From Gemmatimonadales bacterium UBA4456 (GTDB lineage: Bacteria; Gemmatimonadota; Gemmatimonadetes; Longimicrobiales; Gaopeijiaceae): 9,256 nucleotides of DNA. Position numbers and translations under genes: made by a program. The stretch spans positions 1 to 9,256 of the forward strand of contig DGOW01000055.1 in NCBI GenBank assembly GCA_002390225.1, read 5' to 3'. Positions 1 through 6,173 of the stretch are shown one piece after another (positions within the stretch are counted from its first letter, which is position 1; each line of letters starts with the position of its first letter). The notes beneath the pieces are model-generated. The model was given only the letters and a program-made list of their open reading frames with translations. It made no database searches and had not been told where the DNA came from.

Positions 1-412
<412 letters not shown>

Positions 413-513
413 GTTCCTCCCCCTCCAGTTTCTCATCAAAAATACTGCATCTCATGTGAGATGAGTCGCCGTTACAGCTGGCTCTCTACACTCTCGACCT
501 CTGTTCTCATCTT
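413..513 (+). other. 23S-5S internal transcribed spacer
   Basis: This spacer of about 100 bases holds no tRNA gene and no ORF. It contains a perfect 7-bp inverted repeat with a 2-base loop (catctca-tg-tgagatg, 448-463). The copy agatgag at 459-465 could instead pair with ctcatct at 506-512, just before 5S. Such paired segments are often used by RNase III or other maturases to separate 23S and 5S, but here that role is inferred. Confidence 0.6.
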
Positions 514-632
514 TGTCGGTGATAATTGCGTAGAGGCTACACCCGTTCCCATCCCGAACACGGCCGTTAAGCTCTACAGCGCGGATGGTACTGCCGGGGT
601 CGCCCGGTGGGAGAGTACGACGTCGCCGGCTT
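514..632 (+). rRNA. rrf: 5S ribosomal RNA
   Basis: The 5S core is plainly recognisable: cacccgttcccatcccgaacacgg in loops B/C at about 539-563, then gttaag, gatggtactgc and gtgggagagta in the expected order. Helix I closes as seven base pairs between 515-521 (gtcggtg) and 624-630 (cgccggc), which fixes the ends to within a base or two and gives a length of about 117 bases, normal for the family. It is the last gene of the rRNA operon and is followed within about 12 bases by the terminator hairpin. Confidence 0.95.
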
Positions 633-643
633 TATATGGAGAG

Positions 644-680
644 CCCCCAGGACTGTAAGGTCCTGGGGGTTTTCTTCGTT
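644..680 (+). terminator. Rho-independent terminator of the rRNA operon
   Basis: A perfect 10-bp stem is formed by cccccaggac (644-653) and gtcctggggg (660-669), with a 6-base loop (tgtaag). A T-rich tract, ttttcttcgtt, follows directly at 670-680. It sits 12 bases past the end of 5S rRNA, exactly where the rRNA operon should end. This is the clearest terminator in the window. Confidence 0.93.
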
Positions 681-905
681 AGTATGCCTCCGGCCACGCC
701 CTCGTCGGGCAAGCCTTTCCTTCCAGCCAGGAGCTCGAGCGTTGAGGACGCCGGGTCGGCGTGAGGGAACCCGCAGCCACCTGCGGTGGCCATGAGGTCG
801 TCGCAGATTGGAACGCCGCCCGTCGGTGGCCCTCATTCACTCGTTGCGTTAACGGCTGGCCGTGTCGCTCAGCTGTTCGGCATGCAGAGACACGGCGACC
901 AGACC
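681..905. other. Gene-poor stretch after the rRNA operon
   Basis: No convincing gene was found on either strand. The stretch has short inverted repeats: gccacc-tgc-ggtggc at 776-790, and gccgtgtc/gacacggc at 859-866 and 889-896. None has a T-tract or a recognisable RNA fold. Bases 862-890 vaguely resemble a tRNA D-arm, but no acceptor stem or anticodon arm can be built. An ATG at 792 opens a short frame with a mildly hydrophobic segment (SLVALTAGRVAQLFG). It could be a worn signal peptide belonging to the domain remnant downstream, but it is in a different frame. Confidence 0.4.
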
Positions 906-1189
906 TGCTCAAGGTTGCTCAGGGGTCGACCCTGAGCGGGCAGGTGCGCCGACTGGCCGCGAAAGTCCTCTTCGAGAACGGGGAGATGACGGCTGCTGGA
1001 GGCACTCCCGTCACGACACCCACCGGACTATACCGGTTCGAGGGGCTCGAGCTCAGTGAGGCGAGACTCGTTGCGAGCTATCCCGGGTCCGAGGCCTGCC
1101 AGCGACCGGTGCGCGTTATTGAGGGAGGCAACACGCACAACATCGACACGACTCCGATGGATCCAGTCCAGTCGAGGGCGGGCCGCTAG
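905..1189 (+). pseudogene. Probable remnant of an exported carboxypeptidase-regulatory-like domain protein
   Basis: The open frame here (nominal GTG start at 761, TAG stop at 1187-1189) gives 142 residues. Only the second half looks like protein. It shows the pattern of one carboxypeptidase-regulatory-like beta-sandwich: LSGQVR, then VLFENG, then PVTTPTGLYRFEGLEL, then LVASYPG and PVRVIEGG. These match the usual 'G.V...G..V.T...G.Y.F.GL..G.Y.V......V.V..G' layout. The first half is Arg/Trp/Cys-rich with no signal peptide, so the natural N-terminus seems to be missing or out of frame. It may be a frameshifted small lipoprotein; a frame starting at 792 has a mildly hydrophobic segment. It converges on the aminotransferase, with 21 bases between stops. 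Confidence is modest, and it could still be a real small gene with an unusual start. Confidence 0.4.
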
Positions 1190-1210
1190 CCGGGGGGCAT
1201 TCGCCCGAAA

Positions 1211-2335
1211 CTAAAAGCTGTCGAGGACGCGCTCGAAGGTCTCTATGGTGCGGTCGACATTCGTGAGCTTATCCAGACCGAAGAGTCCGATCCGGAAGGT
1301 CCGGAAGTCGTCCCCCTCGTCCACCTGAAGTGGCACTCCGGCTGCGATCTGTACGCCCGCGACCATGAACTTTGACCCCGATTTGACGTCCGGGTCGTCG
1401 GTATAGCTGACCACGACGCCGGGGGCCTGGAACCCTTCGGCGGCGACGCTCCTGTAGCCTCGCGACTGAAGTGCGGCCCGGGCCTGCGCGCCGAGTTCGA
1501 TTTGGGCCTGCTTTGCAGCCTCGTACCCGAACGTCCCGGTCTCGTGCATGACATCCGCGAAGTTGCGGAGACCGTCGGTGGGCATGGTTGCATGGTACGC
1601 ATGCCCTCCGTTTTCGTACGCCTGCATGATCTGGTGCCACTTGCCGAGGTCGCAGCAGAAGCTTGTGCTGGTGGTCGACTCCATGCGCTTGACGGCGAGC
1701 GGGCTGAGCATGACGAGGCCGGCGCAGGGTGATCCGCTCCATCCTTTCTGTGGTGCGCTGATCAGCACGTCGATTCCACACGCTTCCATGTCGACCCACA
1801 CGGTTCCGGACGCGATACAATCGAGCACGAAGATGCCACCGACGGCGTGGACCGCATCTGCCGCGGCCTTGAGGTAGTCGTCAGGAAGGATCATCCCAGC
1901 TGACGTTTCGACGTGAGGTGCGAAGACGACGTCAGGACGCTCAGCTTTAATTGTCGCGACAAGTTCGTCGATGGCTACAGGCGCAAATGGAGCCTGGTGG
2001 CCCTCCCCGACGCGCTGTGCCTTCAGGACGATTTCCTCCGAAGGAATGCTGCCCATTTCGAAGATCTGGCTCCAGCGATAGCTGAACCAGCCATTCCGCA
2101 CGACGAGCGCCTTACGATCCGTGGCGAACTGTCGGGCAACTGCCTCCATGCCGAACGTCCCGCTGCCCGGAACGACCACCACCGCCGCTGCGCTGTAGAC
2201 GCCTTTCAGGGTGCTCGAGATGTCGTTCATGACGTGCTGGAACGATGTCGACATATGGTTCAGCGCACGGTCGGTGTATACGACCGAATATTCGAGCAGT
2301 CCGTCTGGGTCGACGTTTGGCAGTAATCCAGGCAC
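1211..2335 (-). CDS. Class-V PLP-dependent aminotransferase (alanine-glyoxylate aminotransferase-like)
   Basis: This 374-residue cytosolic fold-type I PLP enzyme resembles the alanine-glyoxylate / serine-pyruvate aminotransferase group; the actual substrate cannot be read from sequence. The N-terminus is MPGLLPNVDPDGLLEYS. A phosphate-binding loop PGSGTFGMEA lies at 56-65. HVETSAG (141-147) probably stacks on and contacts the cofactor. The Asp that pairs with the pyridine nitrogen is in FVLDCIASG (D172), and the Schiff-base lysine is K197 in SAPQKGWSGSP. A C-terminal small domain includes FQAPGVVVSY and DFRTFRIGLFGLD. The length is normal for the family and there are no gaps. The start is GTG (2333-2335). 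An in-frame TGA lies ten codons upstream with no other start codon between, and the protein begins where I expect relatives to begin. No clear Shine-Dalgarno and no terminator hairpin were seen. Its co-directional upstream neighbour is a dead methyltransferase, so it probably acts alone. Confidence 0.93.
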   Translation of the reverse strand: MPGLLPNVDPDGLLEYSVVYTDRALNHMSTSFQHVMNDISSTLKGVYSAAAVVVVPGSGTFGMEAVARQFATDRKALVVRNGWFSYRWSQIFEMGSIPSEEIVLKAQRVGEGHQAPFAPVAIDELVATIKAERPDVVFAPHVETSAGMILPDDYLKAAADAVHAVGGIFVLDCIASGTVWVDMEACGIDVLISAPQKGWSGSPCAGLVMLSPLAVKRMESTTSTSFCCDLGKWHQIMQAYENGGHAYHATMPTDGLRNFADVMHETGTFGYEAAKQAQIELGAQARAALQSRGYRSVAAEGFQAPGVVVSYTDDPDVKSGSKFMVAGVQIAAGVPLQVDEGDDFRTFRIGLFGLDKLTNVDRTIETFERVLDSF

Positions 2336-2372
2336 GTGGTTGTCCGGTGAGGGTGATGTCGCTCAGGGATTT

Positions 2373-2400
2373 AGTATCGTGGAGCGCCGGAGGATGCAAA
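2373..2400 (-). promoter_or_regulatory. Possible sigma-70-type promoter for the aminotransferase
   Basis: Read on the minus strand, TTTGCA (2395-2400) and GATACT (2373-2378) are separated by 16 bases. Each matches four of six consensus positions. The placement suits a short leader of about 30 bases before the GTG start at 2335. This is only a pattern match in an otherwise empty 100-base gap; the phylum's promoter consensus may differ. Confidence 0.25.
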
Positions 2401-2436
2401 GGGTGCGGCACGAGCGCAACGGCCTGCGGGTCTGCG

Positions 2437-3100
2437 TCATCCTGAATCGGTAAAGAGACTCAGTTGCGAAAGGACCCAGTGGGCGACTTCGCGAGCGGAG
2501 CCGATGGTGAGAAGGTCTTGATCGCTCTTCCACGGGCGAGCCTGCTCTGCAGAGCAGAGGGCCATTTCATAGCTTTCGAGAAGACGGAAGCCGCGTCGGG
2601 TCAGCACATCCCCACTCTGCGTGGATTTCCCGGCCATGGACCGGGATGAGAAGCGCTGCATGGTCGCCAAGCGCAGCCTCGGCAGTGCGGAGCATCCCTG
2701 CTTTCTCGCCCTCAGCGTCAATCTTCATGACATCAGCAGGCGGGACGTGGTGCTCTTCGATGATATCAGGGATGCGACGGACCGGGATGGTCTCGTCGCC
2801 AGCACCGAGGTGATAGGTGAGGGAGTCACTCCGGCCGCCGAAGCCTGTGGCGCGGTGTCTGGAGCCGCTGGCAACAGGCAGCAGGGTGACGTTCTTCACA
2901 TTGTTCCAGGAAAGATGCCGTTCGATGAACCAGCGATTCCTCGCGGACGGTTAGAAAGACACCACGCGGACTTCGCTGCCGGCGAGCTGTGACCGCGCGA
3001 AGGTCACGAATTTCTCGAGGGCACCCAAATCCTAAACGGCTTCGCTGTGGTGAAGGAGAGCCGAAAAGAACTCAATACAATTATCACAAGAGCGCCAGAA
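2437..3100 (-). pseudogene. FkbM-family SAM-dependent methyltransferase, inactivated
   Basis: FkbM methyltransferases O-methylate sugars or natural products in the cytoplasm. Reading the minus strand leftwards from about 3100, the family can be followed almost end to end: IEFFSALL, then AV-stop-DLGA (motif I region, normally VDIGANxG), FVTFARSQLAGS, VVSF-stop-PSARNR (normally FEPS..N), RHLSWNNVKNVTLLPVA, then DVMKIDAEGE (normally KIDVEGAE), LLIPVHGREIHAE, and in another frame DVLTRRGFRLLESYE. There are three lesions: TAG at 3032-3034; TAA at 2951-2953, where relatives have Glu; and a +1 shift at the four-C run 2610-2613, after which the frame continues to a TGA at 2437-2439. The SAM-binding loop has also decayed (GALEK instead of GANxG). 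One lesion could be a sequencing error; three plus motif erosion indicate a true pseudogene. The 5' limit is approximate, because the N-terminus fades out between 3100 and 3190. Confidence 0.82.
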
Positions 3101-3236
3101 GCGTATGTAAGCCAATGCTTTATGATACGTTAAGTGATGCACTGAATGAGGTGAGGGGCAAGACGAATGGGCACGCCTCGGAAAATCCTCTGTCTTGGGT
3201 TACGGATGGCGAAAGGCAGTTGCATGGAGGCAATAT
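3101..3236. other. Intergenic stretch between the methyltransferase remnant and era
   Basis: This stretch is visibly more AT-rich than its surroundings. It has no gene I can support. It may hold the eroded N-terminus of the minus-strand methyltransferase and the promoter of the era operon. A -10-like tatgat (3121-3126) is present, but I find no matching -35 at proper spacing. Confidence 0.35.
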
Positions 3237-3270
3237 AGGGAGGTTCCCGACGATGTATTCCTTGAGATAA
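3237..3270 (+). promoter_or_regulatory. Strong ribosome-binding site with a five-codon leader ORF before era
   Basis: A Shine-Dalgarno-like agggagg (3237-3243) stands nine bases before an ATG (3253-3255). This opens the mini-ORF MYSLR and stops at TAA (3268-3270). The stop is two bases before the TTG (3273-3275) proposed as the start of era, which itself has only a weak gag upstream. Ribosomes ending the mini-ORF could re-initiate on era. The elements are visible in the sequence; the coupling is inferred. Confidence 0.4.
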
Positions 3271-3272
3271 CC

Positions 3273-4247
3273 TTGACGCCCAGCAACGACACAGAAGACC
3301 GTTCGAACGAGGAGCACTCAAAGTCCGAGCCGGCTGCACTGAACCAGGCGACACGGACTGGATACGTGGCACTCGTCGGGCGCCCGAACGCGGGGAAGTC
3401 CACGCTCCTGAATTGTCTCATTGGCGAGCACCTTTCGATCGTGACCCCCAAAGCGCAGACCACTTGGCAGCGCGTCACTGGGCTGCTGACGATCGAGCAG
3501 GACCAGCTGATCTTCCTGGACACGCCCGGCATCCTCGAAACGCGTGACCTGCTGCAGCGAGCGATGCTCGGGGCGGCGTTGGAGGCTCTGCAGGAAGCGG
3601 ATGTGGTTTTGCTGGTCATCGACACGCAGCGTCCGCCAACGGATCGTGATGCAGAGCGAATCCTCTCGGCTCTGAAGGAGACCTCCGCCCCCGTGCTTGC
3701 GGCGCTGAACAAGGTGGACGAGGCACCTCTCCCGGTAGTCGAAGCCTGGGACTCTTGGGTCGAAAGCGAGTTGGGAGCTCCCACCTATCGGATCTCGGCG
3801 CTCACCGGTGAGGGCACAGACGAACTTCTAGGCGTGCTTCGGGAGCGGCTTCCGGAGGGCCCCTTTCTGTATCCGGCGGATGAGATTGCTTCGGACCCGG
3901 TACGCTTCTTCGTCGCTGAACTTGTACGCGAGACGATCTTCGAGCAGTTCAGGCAGGAGATTCCGTATTCGGTGTTCTGTCAGGTGGTGGAGTTCCGGGA
4001 ATCTCAGGATCCGGTCTACATCCAGATGAACGTCTACGTCGAGCGAAAGTCTCAGAAGGGAATGCTTATTGGGAAAAACGGGACCGCAATCCGTGCTCTC
4101 GGCGAGGTGTCCCGGCAGAAAATTGAGACCTTTCTCGGGCAGAGCGTGTATCTCGATCTATGGGTGAAGCCCCTGCGGGCCTGGCGAAAGAACCGGGCCT
4201 ACCTCGGCGATCTCGGATTCCGCCTGCCCCCCGACGATGACACGTAA
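3273..4247 (+). CDS. era: GTPase Era
   Basis: Era is a GTPase that binds the 3' end of 16S rRNA and helps 30S subunit assembly. From the TTG at 3273 it is 324 residues, close to the usual ~300 with a short extra N-terminal tail. The G domain has G1 GRPNAGKS (36-43), a G2 region KAQTTWQRVTG, G3 DTPG (83-86), G4 NKVD (146-149) and G5 SAL (175-177). The C-terminal type-II KH domain has the GxxG loop in MLIGKNGTAIRALG (GKNG 267-270) and ends KNRAYLGDLGFR, typical of Era. The frame is open to a TTG at 3195, but that 26-residue extension has no family resemblance and no ribosome-binding site. No in-frame ATG exists upstream of the GTPase core. The last 11 bases overlap the next gene, making this the first gene of the cluster. 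Confidence 0.95.
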   Translation: MTPSNDTEDRSNEEHSKSEPAALNQATRTGYVALVGRPNAGKSTLLNCLIGEHLSIVTPKAQTTWQRVTGLLTIEQDQLIFLDTPGILETRDLLQRAMLGAALEALQEADVVLLVIDTQRPPTDRDAERILSALKETSAPVLAALNKVDEAPLPVVEAWDSWVESELGAPTYRISALTGEGTDELLGVLRERLPEGPFLYPADEIASDPVRFFVAELVRETIFEQFRQEIPYSVFCQVVEFRESQDPVYIQMNVYVERKSQKGMLIGKNGTAIRALGEVSRQKIETFLGQSVYLDLWVKPLRAWRKNRAYLGDLGFRLPPDDDT

Positions 4248-5223
4248 ATCTCGCGTAGCTCTCCTGTTGGCCGTCCTGTGCGCGGCGCTCGCCCTGGCGA
4301 TGTTGCCACGGGTGGCCCTGGCTCAGGAGGATCGCGCGGAAGGTGCTCTATTCCTCCTACTGCCGGTGGGCGCCCAGGGTGTTTCGCTCGGTCGTGCGAT
4401 GACATGGGTCGCCGGGCCGGAGGGTGCGTTCTGGAATCCGGCAGGACTCGCGGGTATCGACCGCTCCCAGGCTGTGCTGGTCCGGGGCGACCATCCCGCA
4501 GGGACGGCGACAGCCGCTACGGTGCTATGGGCCGCCCGGGGGGCGGGCACACTCGGCGCCTCCTACTACCTCCTCGACGCAGGTGAGATCGAGCAGACGG
4601 ACGAGTTCGGGAGGTTCACGGGCACGATCTCCATCCGGAATCACCTGGGCATCATTTCGGCCGCTACAATGCTTGGTGACGCGGTGGCTGCCGGGCTCAA
4701 TTTCAAGGTCATCCGTTTTCAGCTCGGGTGTCGCGGCATCTGTTCTGACGAGGGCACGACCGCCACGACCTATGCGGTGGATGCCGGTCTCCAGGCGTCT
4801 ATGAACAATCTCCGTCTTGGTGCCATGGTAGCTCACCTGGGCCCGAGCCTTCAGGTACTGAACGCAGCGCAGGCGGACCCGCTTCCGTCGCGGGTTCGCG
4901 TATCGGCGGCCTACGACATCATATCGGTGATCACGGAGCTCGAGACGCTGAGTGCATGGATTGCTCTCGAAGTTGAAGATCGAGTTCGCTCACTTGGCAC
5001 CCTGTCGTATCACCTGGGGGCCGAGCTGACCGCAGGCCAGGTCGACCGTCTCTCGCTCCGGGCCGGGTACGTCTGGTCCGATCTCGACCAGGAAGACGGT
5101 GCACGCGTGGGACTCGGGCTCCGGTTCGAAGGCTTTGATCTGTCGATTGCGAAGGCCCTCGCGGTCTCGACTCTGACGGGTGAGACCGAGCCGGTCCACG
5201 TGACGTTCTCGATCGGCTTTTGA
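4237..5223 (+). CDS. PorV/PorQ (UPF0164)-family outer-membrane beta-barrel protein
   Basis: This 328-residue exported protein has an N-terminal signal peptide: basic MTRKSR, a hydrophobic stretch to residue ~23, and a likely cut after VALA (29/30). The mature start carries the family hallmark, GVSLGRAMTWVAGPEG followed by WNPAGLAGI (66-74), seen in PorV/PorQ/UPF0164 proteins. The rest is alternating beta strands ending in HVTFSIGF, with the terminal Phe expected of an outer-membrane barrel. Two cysteines (C165, C169) flank a short turn and might form a disulphide. In Bacteroidota, PorV works with type IX secretion; whether this relative does is unknown. The ATG at 4237 overlaps era by 11 bases and has no clear Shine-Dalgarno, pointing to translational coupling. 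It is followed at once by another envelope gene. Confidence 0.85.
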   Translation: MTRKSRVALLLAVLCAALALAMLPRVALAQEDRAEGALFLLLPVGAQGVSLGRAMTWVAGPEGAFWNPAGLAGIDRSQAVLVRGDHPAGTATAATVLWAARGAGTLGASYYLLDAGEIEQTDEFGRFTGTISIRNHLGIISAATMLGDAVAAGLNFKVIRFQLGCRGICSDEGTTATTYAVDAGLQASMNNLRLGAMVAHLGPSLQVLNAAQADPLPSRVRVSAAYDIISVITELETLSAWIALEVEDRVRSLGTLSYHLGAELTAGQVDRLSLRAGYVWSDLDQEDGARVGLGLRFEGFDLSIAKALAVSTLTGETEPVHVTFSIGF

Positions 5224-6173
5224 CCCAGGCAGATTCCAAGCTGGTGGCGCTGCTTCTTGGCCTGTTCCTCGGCAGCGGGCTTGTCCCGGATGTTGTCACC
5301 GCTCAGCTGCTTCCCGCCGGTGAGGGGGATTCAGCGTCGCGCACCACGTCGACTGCGTGGTCCACGTGGCCGCGACACGTAGTTCCGGAAATCGTCCGGC
5401 CGGAGGTGCGCCGTTCTTCAGCGTTCGGAGTGTACGCTCTCCCCGCCTCCCTGGGAGCTCTTCAGCAGTCAGTCGCCGCCTCGATCGGGCCGGGTAATGC
5501 AGCGCTGAGGTCTGCCGTCATCCCGGGAATGGGTCAACTGGCGCTAGGGCAACGGCGAGGCTGGGCCTACCTCGGCCTCGAGGCTCTAGGGTGGGTTCTG
5601 TACGTCGAGCGTCGTGGGGCGGGGTCTGATCTGCGCGCCGAGTACCGGGACTTCGCTTGGCGGGAAGGGCGCATCCAGGCTGGTGCCAGAATCGATGGTG
5701 ACTTCGACTACTACGAGACGCTCAGCAAGTGGGATGGTTCGGGCGCCTTCGATCTCGATGCCAACCTGCCGGGACTGCAGCCGGAGAACGATCCGACGCT
5801 CTATAACGGTCTCATCTGGACGCGTGGGCTGGGGATCTTCTCCGCAGATCCGAGCGCCGGGCCTGGAGATCCGCGATACGATGCCGCGTTGGTGTACTAT
5901 CAGGAGAAGGCATATGGGACCGGTTTCCTTTGGGACTGGACCGGCTCATCAGGCGCACGGGTCAGCTATGGGAATATCATTCGCTCGAGTGACGAGCGCT
6001 TCAGGCAGGCGAGAAATGCCATGGGCTTGGTGATCGCTAATCATCTGGCGTCGACGGTCGACGCATTCCTGTCGGCCAGGACTCGAAGACTCGCCTTGCA
6101 GAGCAGGGTGCTGCCCGGACCTGCAGGGCGGGGGTTCACCGTAGCGACCTCACTGCAGCGGAGGAATCGATGA
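5220..6173 (+). CDS. DUF5683-like exported/membrane-associated protein
   Basis: A 317-residue protein of unknown function. It begins with a hydrophobic signal-like segment (LVALLLGLFLGSGLV, 8-22) and a possible cut after VVTA (28/29). At 97-130 comes the DUF5683-type signature: an RSAVIPGMGQLALGQ loop followed by a hydrophobic helix (AYLGLEALGWVLYVE), probably inserted in or lying on a membrane. A polar, aromatic-rich middle (DFDYYETLSKW, YGTGFLWDWTG) follows. Near the end is RQARNAMGLVIANHLASTVDAFLSAR, a second likely amphipathic or membrane helix also typical of this family. The TTG start (5220-5222) overlaps the TGA of the preceding gene. A GTG at 5244 is an alternative that keeps the signal peptide. 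The stop overlaps the rnr start as ATGA. Its place directly after a PorV-like gene suggests an envelope role, but no activity can be assigned. Confidence 0.75.
   Translation: MTQADSKLVALLLGLFLGSGLVPDVVTAQLLPAGEGDSASRTTSTAWSTWPRHVVPEIVRPEVRRSSAFGVYALPASLGALQQSVAASIGPGNAALRSAVIPGMGQLALGQRRGWAYLGLEALGWVLYVERRGAGSDLRAEYRDFAWREGRIQAGARIDGDFDYYETLSKWDGSGAFDLDANLPGLQPENDPTLYNGLIWTRGLGIFSADPSAGPGDPRYDAALVYYQEKAYGTGFLWDWTGSSGARVSYGNIIRSSDERFRQARNAMGLVIANHLASTVDAFLSARTRRLALQSRVLPGPAGRGFTVATSLQRRNR
6160..6164 (+). promoter_or_regulatory. Ribosome-binding site of rnr
   Basis: A ggagg at 6160-6164 lies five bases before the ATG at 6170, inside the end of the upstream gene. It supports this ATG as the rnr start and the long basic N-terminal tail as real coding sequence. 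Confidence 0.75.

Noticed and set aside
841..935. A possible tRNA, suggested by gctcagctgttcgg and ggggtcgaccct
   Set aside because: No acceptor stem, anticodon arm or consistent D/T-arm spacing can be formed.
1166..1210. A bidirectional terminator between the two convergent frames
   Set aside because: Only a 4-bp GGGC/GCCC stem is present and there is no T-tract on either strand.
1502..2326. Several plus-strand frames of 76-137 codons inside the aminotransferase region
   Set aside because: They are shadows of the minus-strand enzyme, which has every catalytic motif; their translations look like nothing known.
2464..2992. Plus-strand frames of 61 and 123 codons between the aminotransferase and era
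   Set aside because: The minus strand here encodes recognisable FkbM methyltransferase motifs in order, so the plus frames are shadows of the pseudogene.
3081..3126. A sigma-70 promoter for era built on tatgat at 3121-3126
   Set aside because: The only -35-like element (ttatca, 3081-3086) is 34 bases away, and nothing at 15-19 bases matches.
3195..3272. Extension of Era to a TTG at 3195
   Set aside because: The extra 26 residues do not resemble Era, there is no ribosome-binding site before it, and the extension overlaps the leader ORF with the strong SD.
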